Shown here one piece after another: positions 13,001 through 25,560 of a stretch of DNA of 64,000 nucleotides (positions within the stretch are counted from its first letter, which is position 1; each line of letters opens with the position of its first letter). Both the position numbers and the translations under genes were made by a program. The stretch spans positions 6,707,001-6,771,000 of the forward strand of contig CM072868.1 in the NCBI GenBank assembly GCA_036937835.1, read 5' to 3'. Under the pieces are notes generated by a model, which saw nothing but the letters and a program-made list of their open reading frames with translations, did not search any database and was not told where the DNA came from. This DNA is from Pampus argenteus. Taxonomy: Eukaryota > Chordata > Actinopteri > Scombriformes > Stromateidae.

Positions 13001-15926
13001 CTCCCTCAGGGCCACTTCTCCACCTGCGCCTTCAATGTGATACCCTGCCCCAACCGTTGCTCCGTCAAACTGACACGCCGCGACTTGCCCGACCACCTGC
13101 AGCACGACTGCCCCAAGCGCAAGGTCAAGTGCGAGTTTTGTGGAAGCGAGTTCACCGGTGAAGCCTACGAGGTAAACAACAAGACCGTACCTGTTTTTTA
13201 TTTAGCAAGAACCTGACGTAAAACAACCGGAGTGACGCCACATCATTTCCATACCACTATGAAAGGCGTCTTTGTGAGAAGCGGCGGGAAGGACCAATGC
13301 ACGTGTCTCACTGCTTTCAGAGAGTGTTGCTCTGTTTTTGAAATAACACGCGTGTTGGCAGAAGGAAAAGGAGCTTTGACTGGGTCTTTCATACTCATGT
13401 GTGTTTTCCTCAGCGAGGAGCCTGAAGTACCTCAGAGTCTACTCACGAACACATCTGTCATTTCCAGCAGACTGCCCCTCCCCTGTTTACTCTGGCCCTC
13501 ATGGTCTCCCCTGTGCACACAGCAACAGGGGCTTTAATCCACCTTTTTAGCTTTCATTTTAGAATCACTCCTGTTTAGGACAGTATGTATGAATTTGGTG
13601 TGCATATTATGATTGTTACTCAAAAAAAGTATTAATTTACCATAACTTTATGTTTGCAGATATCGTCTCTCTCTTACTATATGCAATCATATTCATCATA
13701 GACGGTTCATACTGTAAGCACAGCATTTCGATTAAACCGTAACACCTACAGTATTTCTAGTATGGGCTGACTGTGTGACCTGGCTCTAAAGTTGTCAATC
13801 AATGTGTTTTCATTTCTATCACAGAACCACCAGGGTGTTTGTCCCCAGGAGAGTGTTTACTGTGAGAACAAGTGCGGGGCGAGGATGATGCGTCGTCTGC
13901 TGTCCCAACACAGCATGGCGGAGTGTCCCAAACGCACGCAGCCCTGCAAGTACTGCGGAAAGGAGTTCGTCTTTGACACAATTCAGGTCAGTTCACGTTT
14001 GCAGTCAGAATCTCTAATTTTTCCACCAGGATGACTGTTCAGCTCTTATTAGTGAAATAACTTGAACTGAGTCTCCTGTCATTGTACCTGTCATCCATCT
14101 TTTTTTGTGGCTCGTAGAGGGTTTCCAGGCTCAGTAGAGCAGGATGACACCGTGTTTTTTTTTAACTTTTATAGTAGTATTGGATTATAAATGTTCATTT
14201 CATGTTGGTAAATTACCACCATGTGTATCGTTTAACTTTTTATTGAAGTGGAGGTCTTTCTTCTCACCTTCTCGTCCATTGTTTACACTGTGTTGTGAAA
14301 CTGACTACTGGATTTTTGTGTGTCTTGCTGCTTGCACCAAGGTTGGATTTTGTTCTGTGCCCTCAGACTAGATGATCAATTGTTTTCTGTGTATTTTAGT
14401 CTATTTTTGCCGCCTCATTTTTTAATACTAGATGTTTTTTTGTTTTTTTTTAGACTTTGAAGGACTTTTTTTTCCCTGTGCAACCATTAACATGTGACCG
14501 CGTGTGTGTTCTTATCACTCATGGTGTCAGACGGCACCGCGCACACTAACATTGTCCCTGACTCCTCAACAGAACCACCAGTACCACTGCCCTCGCTTCC
14601 CTGTCCAGTGCCCAAACCAGTGCGGCACACCCAACATCGCCCGAGAAGACCTGGCTAACCATGTGAAGGACAACTGCGGCAGCGCGCTCGTTCTCTGCCC
14701 TTTCAAAGATGCCGGCTGCAAGCACAGGGTAAGACTGACCCACTTTACTTAACCTGAAAAGATTATTTCTGCCTTTGGAGGATTTTCTTGTTAGTTCCAG
14801 CGTTGATATATGAATAAAGCTCTGGGCTTATTTGTCTGCGTGGTTAACATGCAATTCTTTCCTTATTTTCCTTCATATTCATGCTCACCCGGTCCAAAGC
14901 AATGATCCCCCCCCTCTCTTTTCAAACATACAGCGCTGTGCCTGTAGGCTCTATTTTAATGAGAGCAACACTTCTATATTCTGACAGCACATTTCTGTCT
15001 ATTTTTGAAACTGACGTCAATTTGAGAAAATATGGTCACGCTCGGGGAAGAGCAGCAGATGAGAATCGTACTCGCTCTGCCCTCTGTTTGATGAGGAAAA
15101 GCTTGATGTGGAATATTTACAGATGGCTTGACAGAGAGGAAAAGTGGGATGACTATTAAATATAATAATCCACGTGTCCAGCTTCCTCTAGTGTATGGCA
15201 GAATTATAAATCATAGTTAATCTACACATGCAATATTCAGTGAAATCTGTATGTATTACACTACGTCTACATAATTGTTCTCTTTTCTTGCAGTGCCCCA
15301 AACTGGCTATCGGTCGTCACCTGGAAGACACCACTAAGTCTCACCTGACTATGATGTGTAACCTGGTGGGACGTCAGCGGCAGGAAATCCTGGAGCTGCG
15401 GAGGGAGATGGAGGAGCTGTCCGTCAGCCATGACGGAGTTCTCATCTGGAAACTCAACGACTACTCCCGCAAACTCCAGGAGGCCAAACTCCGAAGCAAC
15501 CACGAGTTCTTCAGCCCGCCCTTCTATACCCACCGCTACGGCTACAAACTGCAGGTCTCGGCCTTCCTGAACGGGAACGGCAGCGGCGAGGGCTCCCACC
15601 TCTCCGTCTACATCCGCGTGCTGCCCGGAGAATACGACAACCTGCTGGAGTGGCCCTTCTCCTACAAGGTGACTTTCTCCATCCTTGACCAGAGCGACCC
15701 GTCGCTCTCCAAACCCCAACACATCACCGAGACGTTCAACCCCGACCCCAACTGGAAGAACTTCCAGAAGCCCAGCAGCAGCCGCAACTCGCTGGACGAG
15801 AGCACCCTGGGCTTCGGCTACCCCAAGTTCATCTCGCACGAAGAGATCAAGAAGAGGAACTACGTCCGAGACAACTGCATCTTCGTCAAGGCTTCTATAG
15901 AGATTCCCCAGAAGATAATGGCTTAA
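10003..15926 (+). CDS. traf4: TNF receptor-associated factor 4 (exons 2-7; exon 1 outside window)
   Basis: Gene-level span of six joined coding exons: 10003-10054, 12719-12823, 13010-13171, 13825-13986, 14573-14728 and 15294-15926. Together they encode about 422 residues; adding the roughly 48 residues of exon 1 in mammals gives about 470, the length of human TRAF4. In order they encode the end of the RING region (EGVFKCPEDQ), the TRAF-type zinc fingers with regular Cys/His spacing, a short coiled coil (RQRQEILELRREMEEL) and a MATH/TRAF-C domain with the TRAF4-typical YKLQVSAFLNGNGSGEG and PNWKNFQKP. TRAF4 is an adaptor and E3-ligase-family protein acting at tight junctions, in polarity and migration, and in TGF-beta and NF-kB signalling (family knowledge). 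All introns are GT-AG; every intron after exon 2 is phase 0. Teleosts carry a and b copies; I suspect traf4a from the tada2a neighbourhood but cannot prove it here. Confidence 0.97.
12719..12823 (+). CDS. traf4: traf4 exon 3
   Basis: 105 bp, 35 codons, phase 0 at both ends, reading IYPDPELEQQ through CIHSEEGCRW to MKQLQ: the start of the first TRAF-type zinc finger. Acceptor TTCTTCAG, donor GTGAGC. Confidence 0.95.
13010..13171 (+). CDS. traf4: traf4 exon 4 (TRAF zinc finger module)
   Basis: 162 bp, 54 codons, phase 0. Begins GHFSTCAFNVIPCPN and ends with CEFCGSEFTGEAYE; Cys and His spacing is that of TRAF-type zinc fingers. Acceptor TCCCTCAG, donor GTAAAC. Confidence 0.95.
13825..13986 (+). 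CDS. traf4: traf4 exon 5 (TRAF zinc finger module)
   Basis: 162 bp, 54 codons, phase 0. Begins NHQGVCPQESVYC and ends CKYCGKEFVFDTIQ. Same length, phase and finger pattern as exon 4, as expected of a duplicated exon module. Acceptor ATCACAG, donor GTCAGT. Confidence 0.95.
14573..14728 (+). CDS. traf4: traf4 exon 6 (TRAF zinc finger module)
   Basis: 156 bp, 52 codons, phase 0. Begins NHQYHCPRFPVQCPN and ends CPFKDAGCKHR. Third copy of the zinc-finger exon module. Acceptor TCAACAG, donor GTAAGA. Confidence 0.95.
15294..15926 (+). CDS. traf4: traf4 exon 7 (coiled coil, MATH domain, stop)
   Basis: 633 bp, 210 codons and a TAA stop at 15924-15926. Starts CPKLAIGRHLED (last zinc finger), continues through the short coiled coil and ends with the MATH/TRAF-C domain, last residues EIPQKIMA. 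Acceptor TTCTTGCAG. Codon third positions are strongly C/G-biased compared with flanking DNA, as expected of a real exon. Confidence 0.97.
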   Translation, partial: CPKLAIGRHLEDTTKSHLTMMCNLVGRQRQEILELRREMEELSVSHDGVLIWKLNDYSRKLQEAKLRSNHEFFSPPFYTHRYGYKLQVSAFLNGNGSGEGSHLSVYIRVLPGEYDNLLEWPFSYKVTFSILDQSDPSLSKPQHITETFNPDPNWKNFQKPSSSRNSLDESTLGFGYPKFISHEEIKKRNYVRDNCIFVKASIEIPQKIMA

Positions 15927-18055
15927 GATCCAATCTTTGTCTTTTTATGAGGGAAAAATATGGGTTGAAAAAACTGGAACTGACACTTAACCTTGAAAAC
16001 GTCTACATACTTACCCTTTAGATACTTTCTGCCCTTACAGCCTCTCCACCACAGAGCTTGAAGCGAGTCTGTTTGGCTGTGTGAGCTGACTTGGAGGACC
16101 TTGATATATCACAGAGGAGAAAGTGTTTGGTTTGCAGAAACCATCACTCTCTGATGTTTCTTTTTTTGTTTGTTATTTTTGTTCTTTTTTTTTATCTGTT
16201 TGCTGACCTTTTATCACAGTCTACAACAAAAAAGCCTTGGAAATCAAACAGTGCCTAGAGAGTTTATCTTAAGTTATATTTTTGTTGTTATTTCCGCAGT
16301 ACAGATTTAAAAGATTATGGAAATGATATAAAATAGGAGTGAAGGGCTTCACTAAGCCTCTGCACTTAGAGTAGTATGAAAGTTAGAAGCTGGTTAGAGA
16401 CGTCCCGTTTTATCTAGGGTGATCTAAAGAAGAAGGAGCTCAGCAGACTCAAGCTCAAGCCCAACTGCCTTTTGTTTACATGCTCGTACGGTATACTCCT
16501 ACTGATCCCTTAACAAACAAAGAGACTACGAGGTTTGTGTACACACGAACGAATACATCAATGTTTTCAGGTGAGAAACTTGCAGCTTCAATCTTGATGA
16601 TTTTCACGTTTTACTTAAAAAAAAAAAAAAAACTTACAGACTTCGGCATATACAACTTTTTAAAGAAACGGTCTAGCTGTATTTTTTTTTTTAAGTTGAC
16701 AAGATTTTCACCCGACAACATCGAAGTTACAGATCCGTCTCTTCTAGTTAACTGCTCCCATCACAGGAACTGTCTGTGACTTGTTTGTTGGTAGTTCAAC
16801 CCGGTCGTAAATAGCTACAGGAGTGCGCCGTCGTACCAAACACACACACTTCATAGTAACCCTATAAGGCTTTCGTGTCTACTGTGGAGTCCACCAATAG
16901 GAGGAAAAGAAAAAGCACCTTTTTCGTCGGTCTTCAGATGAGCAGAGCAGACGAGGAGGCCAGTCAGACTCGTCGGAGAATACGTGCATTTAATAGTGAA
17001 GGAAAAGCCATGTGGCCTTTTTATACAGTATGTCTTCGCATGAGGGTTTTGGGGGTTAAACATAAACACATGCATGCTTCATGTGCTACCACCTGGACCA
17101 CATTTTTGTACTGTAACCTGTTTTCTTGAAATCCTCTCCTGTTGATGGCTATTTTGTCTCTTTTTTTTTTTTTTGGACAGTTTGAGACATGGCAAATTGT
17201 CAAAAATAATCATTTTCTCTTTTGTTTTTTTTGTTTTTTGTTTTTTTATATACATAAAATGTGAACACTGTTGGTAATCTAACCTATAAAGACAATGTTT
17301 TGAGTCATCAGAACACTTTGCTGTGAAGTGTATTGTTTTACATAGCCTGAACATGGATGGTGCACGGAGGCTGTTCGAAAAAAGATAGTTAATGACAGGC
17401 CTCTGCAAATCTGTGGGTGTCTCGGGACTGACTGCACCTTTTTGTTGTTACCATGGTCACCGGTGTCTATCTTCAGCTTGGCACAACGTGACGACGAGGA
17501 GCGGACGAAGGGAAAAGCAGCCCAGTGCAACACACCTGTCTCCATCACAGCACCATCCGAGGGGTGGAGGACTTTGAATCTACAGTACACTCATGATGTA
17601 TGTGAATACTAATGTAAAAATGCAGAAGCACATTCTGTCTTTTTAATATTATTATACATGGGGGAAAAAAAAGAAAATTCCTGATTTCTTGTCATAATAC
17701 CAGCTGATATTTTACAGTGATTTAAAGAAGTGAGAAGATTTTTTGTAAGATTCTGTATTTTTAAAAACGCTTAGCTGTTTTATACAAACACTTTTTTTTT
17801 TTTTCTTCGTTGGAGAGTCGGGGTTGACTTTGGGAATTTTTCAGACCCTTTTGTCTCTTGGACATTTGGATAATTTGTTTGTCCGTGTGGTTTGAGCCTC
17901 ACATATTCTGTCTGTATTATTTCCTCTTAAAAGTATTTATTTTAAGGAGCCGTCATGTGAGTTTGCACAGATGGCACAAAAAATGTTTTAATATGTTGAT
18001 TGATGAGTGCTTGTCAATTTCTTAATTGAAAATAAAATACCATATATTATAAGTA
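15927..18055 (+). other. traf4: traf4 3' untranslated region
   Basis: From the stop codon to just beyond the poly(A) signal at 18031-18036, about 2.1 kb, AT-rich with many T runs. No open reading frame here resembles a protein. The end is inferred from the signal; the cleavage site itself is not visible. Confidence 0.7.
18031..18036 (+). terminator. traf4: poly(A) signal, traf4
   Basis: AATAAA, the best canonical signal after the traf4 stop codon, followed by an AT-rich stretch with T runs. Confidence 0.65.
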
Positions 18056-21000
18056 TTTCTCATTTTTATTTTTTATTAAAAGATGCATGTTCACCTTCAG
18101 CTCAATGACACAGAAAAGCTAAAAAAAAACAAAAAACTTCCAGACATAAAGTATATCTGATGACTTCACAGTAGCTCATTTGTTTCATTCCCATGTCATC
18201 ACCTACTAAATGATCGAGGTTAGACGTGGGTGTCGTTTCTGTCCTGCTTTTTGTCGTCTCCGCTGCTTCTCTGCTCAAGATGGAGAGAAGCGAAAGCGGC
18301 AGAGGAAGTGAGGCAGACACCAGCCCTGCTTTGAAGCGATGCCAGGAGTTTGCATTAGCTTGCAGCTTGGATGATGTTCAGTGCAGCAGGATTCAGGGAA
18401 GAGGAAAATAAGCTTTTAACGTCAAAGAGGTCCCTCAGGAGGACAGTCCTGTTTTCCGCTTACTGTACAATAGCCGGCCAAAGTCTTCCTAAATCTCAGT
18501 TCGCTTAGCCCACTTCTTTCTCCCTAAAAATGAAAACAACATCTGTTTTAGGAACACAGCGTGGCTTTTTGTCCGCTTCTGTTCAACATCTTCCTTTCAG
18601 AAATGAGAAAATCGGTCTTGGGTGAACTTATTTTTCATTTAGGATAGCTGTTTACTTTGCAAAAATGTAAGTTTCCCCACTGTGAGAATGATCATTGGTT
18701 TCAGGGAGGGGTTCTCTGGTCAGTACAGTCCCCTCTGTCTCTTTTCAAGCAAATACAGAAGTTGAAAAAGTCAACTTAAAAAGCTATACTGACAGCCTCA
18801 AAGTTTCCTGGCACGGGGTGTACAACACACAGCCCTGTGCTGCTTCAGGGCGACGCAGAATGAAAATAGTAACAGTTAATTACATGTTTGCAAGCTCCAT
18901 GTTTCCCATGCAGAGCAGAGCGGAGTCACGTGTGGCTCGGTGTACAGCGCTGCCCTTTGGCTTTGCTCTACTTCAAATGACCCTCTCCTCAGTCACGTTC
19001 TTACATACACACACATCAGTGTCGTATCAGATTAGTGAGCTCAGCCAACCTTTTGGTCAACGTATGCTGAAAGTCAGATGCCAGCTGGGTTAAAGGAGGA
19101 GAAGGAGAAAAAGATGAAGGCGAAGAAGGGCCCAGCCCATGTGGCTTTCCACACCAATAAAAAACAACACATCAAATAGGAGCTACGGTTTTACGAAGCA
19201 GTGCCATGCTGTCGAGCCCTCGTGGTGAAGTTAAACAATTCTGCCGCAGAGCAGGAACTGAACCGGCGTGTTATGTGTGTGAGCTGGTAAAAAAAAACAA
19301 AAAAAACACAGTAAACATCTGAGCCGCACAGCAGGAGTTTTCTCATGAGACGAGCGCATCATCTGACAAGAAGCTCACTGGTTGAGAGGAAAAGTTCAAT
19401 CTTAGAAAGAGGAGTTTGACAAAAAAAAACATATATATTTCCAGCAACAATAATGTACACCCTTTTTATAGTAATAAGTACTTTCTATTTATCACACCTC
19501 TGTGCGTCTCGCCCCATCAGCTCCCAGTGGTGGCTCACATCAAGTTAAATCCTTGAAACTCGACTTCAGGCTGTATGTCCCACTCAGCAAAAGAACAACA
19601 TATGGTACATAATATATAATATCATCACTCCCTGGTACAATATCAAAATCCAGACTGTCCTCCTTGGTGCATTCAAGAAACGCCTGAAAACTCAGCTCCT
19701 CCATGTTGAGGTTGAGAAAAAAACAAAACGTCTTTGACCTTCTTGCACATTCAGTCTCAGTTTATCCAAAATCTATTACTCACCCACAATAAGATGTGAG
19801 TCATTCCACGTATCTGCAACGAAACTAAACCAGCCAAGGTGTAAATTATTGTTCATCTACTACATCTGACTTAAGTCAATGAGAGCCTGACTTGATACTC
19901 TTACTGTAGTGTGTGTGAGGCCTCATGTTCATATTGATTTAACACCTTAAAAGACAACAAACATTAAGATACTTAAGGCTTGATTTACCTTATTTTTCGT
20001 GTTTCTCTTTGATCACAAATGTTATGACGAGGTTATCTGATCATATTCATCCATCTGGCTTCACTGATGCAACATCTGGAGTGCATAGAGTCCGAAGAAT
20101 GACCAAAAATAAGCCTGGATGATTTATCACTTAGAGGGGAAAAAAAAGACAGCCTACTCCTGTGTATTGATTTATGCGTTCCCTCTGATTTACGTCCATC
20201 CATCCAGCGAATGATTGATAGTTTTCATCTCTTTTTAAAGCCAGTCGAGTAAGACCAGAAGCAATGACTCGGGATCAAAGGTCAGTTCGAACCTCTGTGG
20301 CTACCTGCCAGGATGCTGCTGCCAGGCATGGATCAATTTCTGGTCTGGATTACTGGAATAATACTCTCGCCTTGGGGGAAGGGACTGCAGGCGTTCACAC
20401 AGGCCATTCGCTCGCCCACGCATGTCAATAAAATCTCTGATTGATCAAAACAAATATGCTATAAATACTGTCTGTTTGATCCTGGCTTACAGACACACAG
20501 TACATCCAGCATCCAGCATAAAAAGGCAAAAAAAATAAATGTTTTTTTCATTACGTAACGAGATGCACTTGCTGAAACCTCTCATTGCAAAACGTACTGT
20601 AAGCACCCAGCTGCAGATTACACACACTTGGTGTCTGAGAATGTTTTATTGTTTTTCCCACAGCTTCAACACCTTGCAGTCATCCAACATTTCACTGGTT
20701 TCAGCAACATCAAGATCACACACTGCAGAGAAGTGACATCTGCTGCGGTGTTTATCAGTTACTCATATTGGTTTGATTTGTGTTGTCCAGATGTAAAGGT
20801 TTTAAGCTTGTGCAAATCTGGGAAAATAAATAAGGCGCCGGTTGCTAATGAAGCACGTCTTTTATTTTTCCATTGTTCCTATATTTCAAAATATTTGCTG
20901 ATAATGCGCTCACCTGGAAACACTATAATCAAACACGCAAGATCACTAAGAAACAACTAAAGGAAGATGTACTGTACATAATGGCCTGCAAGAGCTGGCT

Positions 21001-23531
21001 CATCAGTTTGAGTGTTTTTTTTAAGCATATAGACGGACCAGTATTTGACACTCTGACAGCTCTGATGCAAACAAGCAGAGGTGCGAGAGTGTGTCAACTG
21101 CTGTTTGTAAACTGTGAGTGAGAAGAGTGTGTTTTTGTGCATGATGTTTTTCCTGATGTCGTTACACAGCTTAATAGAAAAACTGTGATATGAGCATGTG
21201 GTTTAAAATGAGTATGATGATCCTCGTCGGTTGTATGGACAGAGATACTTGTGAGTATTAGTGAGTACACATAGATTTCATTTTACAGAAATTACAAAGC
21301 ATCGTGAAGCATGTGAAATGATCATCTCGGGTGTACGGAAGAAGTTAAAAGGAAAATAAACACACATAATTTAATAATCCTGATATTCCATCGTTGATAT
21401 CCAACTTTAATATTTTCTCCTGACTGCATTGTGTAATTAAACAAACTATTATTGCAAGCAAGTCAAAAACATTTCCAACTGTTGGACAACCATGGGTGTT
21501 GTTTGTGAGAGAAACGCGGTACAGAGGTCAAACATTGCATTGCTGAAAGGCTCAGAGTCGCCCATCGCACTAAAATATCTCGATGCGGTCTGAATTTCTT
21601 TTTTCCCTGCGAATGTCAACAAAACTCTCTCCCATGGACTGGCATTTTAATAAGCACCTTTGCAGATAAAACTGTGTATGTTTAACTTTCATGGTCATGC
21701 CTAGAGTTTCTACTGTATGCAGATGGTTTTGCGGTTTCAGTCAGTGAACCTGAAAGGGTCCGCTGCTGACCATTGCTACCATGAGTCAACATTCGTGATG
21801 ACAAATCATCCGAGCAGCGTGTGAAACTCTGGACGCCTCCTGGTTGTTGAAATCAAAAACCGCAGTTGAAGAATGTCGCAGTGACTGTACTGTGCTTCCT
21901 CATAAGAGGGGTGGATCTCAACTTCACTGTTTCTTGGAGGAGCTGATTCTCTGCACACTTTATAGGAAAGATATACAGTAGATTCCCCGAGAAATTGTAC
22001 TAAAAAAGCTCATCAACCAGAATTAGCTCAATCTTGGATTTAATCAATGCCACACCAGAATCCTCTCACTGCTAAACACAGCGTTATGTTGTGCTTGTGA
22101 ATACAAATCTCTTTGGCCTGAAGTGCTGCAGATAATCTTAACTCCAGCCTTTAGCCCCTAAGTAATGGCTTTCTGTGGCTCCAACCATACAACCCATAAT
22201 CTGGCCGAATGGTAAAAGACCGCGTGGCAGAGGAAAAGAGAGTCCAGTCTAAAATAGAAGCTTTATGGGTTTTGGCCTATTTTTAACCCCTCTTATTCTG
22301 AAATTCAACATTTACTAGCAGGTAGAGGCCTGCCACATACTGACATACTGAGTTTCATACGCATCTATAAACCTCTTACACCCCACAGGTGAGGCATTAG
22401 TCTAATTAGGGAATTAAACTTACTCAGAGTGGTGCTGTTAATTTCCAGTACATGCAAAGACGTTGATTTGATATGATGTGTCATACAACATTACTATAGA
22501 ACATACAAGAAAACTTTATTTTTAATGTCACGCTGCATCACAGCAAAGCAGCAAATTATTCTTTATGATGTAGTTAAGAAGCTAAAAAATGTCTAAATGA
22601 CTCAAATTGATAAATAAATTCTTTACATCTGGAGAGTCGAACACGGCGAACACGCAGCAAGTTGCATCGTATACCAACAGTATAATTCAGTGTCGTACTC
22701 GTGGAGTAATGCCCTGTAGTAGCGTTGTCACACACTCCTGTCAAGCTGAGTTTAATCCTATTACAACCACTTTCATCATCACCAAGATTTCTAGATTAAA
22801 TTTCCTGTGTCAACAGCGATTATACTGGGATGGGCAATGGGATTGTTGAAGCATCCAGATGGGCAGAAGCAACTGGAAGTGATCAGTAATAGTATAAGTA
22901 TAGATTATATAGTGGGGATGCCGCAATTACGGGCCTTTTCTCGAACAAATGTCGTTCAATTATCCATTTGTTGGCCAAGATAAAGAAGTAACTTTAAAAA
23001 AAAACAAACGTGCGACTTCTCGGCTGCATTTCAACACTACAAAAAGTCGTCCTTTCATGGGAAAAAAAAAAGAAATCAGAAACACAGAGAAAAGAGAGAA
23101 AATCTTGACCAGATGGTTCACACGAGATTATCTTCTAAACGTGGCTTCCCGGTCTCTCTGAGCCTCTAATGGCAACACTGATGTTTCAAAGAAGATGGAG
23201 AATAAACACATTCAGCTCTCTCTGCTGGAGGTCTGCGTGTTTAGTATATACACGTATGTTTGAGTACAGAAGTGTGTTTGCGAGCGCGCGGTCAGGGAAG
23301 GGTTACTCAAATAAGTGTGGTTTGTCTTTTGAGCCAGCTGCATTGAAAACACACGGCAACACCCACACTTGTCTTGAGCTTGTATTCCCACATCTGTGCT
23401 GTGGCTCAAATATCACCGCTTCTCCCCCCACAAATACATGCATCTGCTACGGCTAGAGGACGCAACACGGCTCTCAGATTGTCTCATGTCTTACTCACTA
23501 TAAGAGTCACAACCTGCAACCTCTGAGATAA

Positions 23532-23558
23532 CCTCTCCTCCTCCTCCTCCTCCTCCTC
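23532..23558. repeat. (CTC)n microsatellite
   Basis: About eight CTC units in intergenic DNA. Confidence 0.85.
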
Positions 23559-24458
23559 ACTAATGTGACGTGTTGCATCTTTAGCTCTCCGGGAAGCAGG
23601 ACGTGACATATAAAACAGGTTAGGATTCATCCTGAGCTGCAGGAACAGACAGTTTCTGTGGGTGTTATTTTGGCCATCTGACGGAGACGTTAGAGGACGG
23701 TCTGAGCAGTGTCAGTGAGCAGAGGTAGAGTGGAGCGGTTGCCAGGGTGAACGTGCTCTGTTCCTCCAATCTGGCCTCTGATAGGCTGACACCGTGACTG
23801 AGGGGAGGAAAATTCTGCCAATTGGAAACAATTGATGTTTTGTTGCCGGGCCAAGTTTTCCTGACACAAAGCTGACATTTATTGGCAACAAGATTGCTCT
23901 TCAGGTTTGAAAAGGTGACACAACAATAAAAAAATATGGTTGTTTGTGTTGTTGTTTGACCAGACAGATTTGTTTTGTTTTGTTTTCTAAATAAAGTGAC
24001 AGACTATCCTATACCAGTTGGTGGATAAATATTATTGTTTGTTACAGTAAAAGTATTAACACCACAAAAATATAATATGAATAATATAATATAATATGAA
24101 GTAGAGGTGTAGATGTAGTATAATAATTAAAAAGTACATGTTGTCATTGTACAGAATTGTTATTTAATGATATTATTGTTTATTAATAACTTTTACTCCT
24201 AAAGTTTATAAATCGGGAGCTTTGTATATAACTATAGCTGTAAGATAAATGCAGTGGAGCTAAAAATACAATATTATTACAGTAATACTTGCTTTATGTA
24301 CTCTGTTGTAGTACAATTTTGAGGTACCTGTATTTAAGAAACTTGAGTGATCGGATCTGCTCAAGAAATTGTTGGAAAGAGTTTAGGTAATGTTGATTTT
24401 CCAGCTAAACATGGTAAGAAAAACAATAAAACTAGGAGGAACTGTCAGCTAAACTGCT

Positions 24459-24495
24459 CATGTCAATAAATAAACATGTCATGTCAATAAATAAC
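24459..24495 (+). repeat. short tandem duplication
   Basis: CATGTCAATAAATAAACATGT (unit of 21 bases) is followed directly by a second, partial copy CATGTCAATAAATAAC. Confidence 0.7.
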
Positions 24496-25254
24496 CTTGG
24501 TATTGATTACCGAGGGCTGCCTGTCAAGTAAAAATAACATATTCCTGCATTGTGCACCTGCGGTGTAGAGTCTGTCCTGCATCAAAATCATTGAGATATG
24601 AAGCTTAATGCGTGGATGAAATATAAATATTATTAGTACACTGAGTACACTGCTGCAGGTTTAGTAAAAAATACAAAAATAAAATAAAATTCAGGTGAAT
24701 ATGTCAAACAGTGTACATTTCAGGGTTGTAATGTGTAGGATGTATGAATTATTTACATACTTTATTAAATCTGAACAGTTCACACAAACAGATCCTCCCT
24801 GTTTTTAATAAAACCATATCCCTCTATGATTTCAAGCTGTTTGAAGCTGTGGGACGTTTCTGAACTTTGTGCAAAAGATGGAAAAACAATGAGCTCAGTA
24901 TTCTCCGCGGTGGGCTTCTCTCTCTTATGATCATCCATGTTTTTTTATGACCTCTTTTATAACGTGGGTATAAATTCAGAAATTATTCAGAAAAGACTTT
25001 TATTTCCATCCTGCAATGTAAAACTGTAAAATAAATAAAATAAAAAAATAAAATCCCCTGTGAATGAAAACATTAAAACTTTGTTGCTTCTGTTCTCATT
25101 CACTAAATCACGTCGACACCTTCAGAAAACTCGAGCTCGATAAACATGAAAATAAAACATGAATCTTCTCGTTCTCGTCACTGAATATTTTTTTTGCTGA
25201 CACCGATTTCTCCATGTGTTATTTAAAAGGGATCCGGTGTTATTTTGACGGGGG

Positions 25255-25560
25255 AAATTCAGGCGTGCGGTAATGCAAGGTGGCAGCATGTCCTGATGTC
25301 ATTCATTAGTCGTGCATCTCAAACAGCTCAGACAGTAATTGTCACATGCACATGAGTAATTGAATCAGGCGGGCGTGCTTAAACAATTGCCTCTAATTGC
25401 ATTACTCTTTTGGACCGTGACAACTATTGTCAGGCTAAAATTTGCCCCTTCAGCACAGCTAATTGCATATGTAAATCAGGAATATTTGGCCCCTAACAAA
25501 AGGGGGAGAGTCAATATGATAAAGGAATTCGTCGACTGCACTTGATCTACAGCAGGCCTG
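25255..25560. promoter_or_regulatory. candidate enhancer: homeodomain-site cluster
   Basis: Four TAATTG words at 25336, 25357, 25394 and 25460 and a CAATTG at 25384, all within 130 bp. A POU/octamer-like AATTGCATATGTAAAT lies at 25461-25476. There is no simple repeat and no coding pattern. Composition and motif density resemble vertebrate conserved non-coding elements; conservation itself was not tested. Confidence 0.4.

Noticed and set aside
15267..15839. 190-codon open frame on the minus strand
   Set aside because: It is the antisense shadow of the GC-rich traf4 MATH exon.
18065..18077. Minus strand AATAAA words suggesting a convergent gene
   Set aside because: They sit in a plain A/T tract and no minus strand coding exon lies within the next several kilobases.
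19650..19725. Possible LINE reverse-transcriptase 3' fragment (TTCAAGAAACGCCTGAAAAC)
   Set aside because: Resembles the FKKRLKTQL-type end of fish LINEs, but only about 40 bases match from memory and the flanks do not continue; too short to call.
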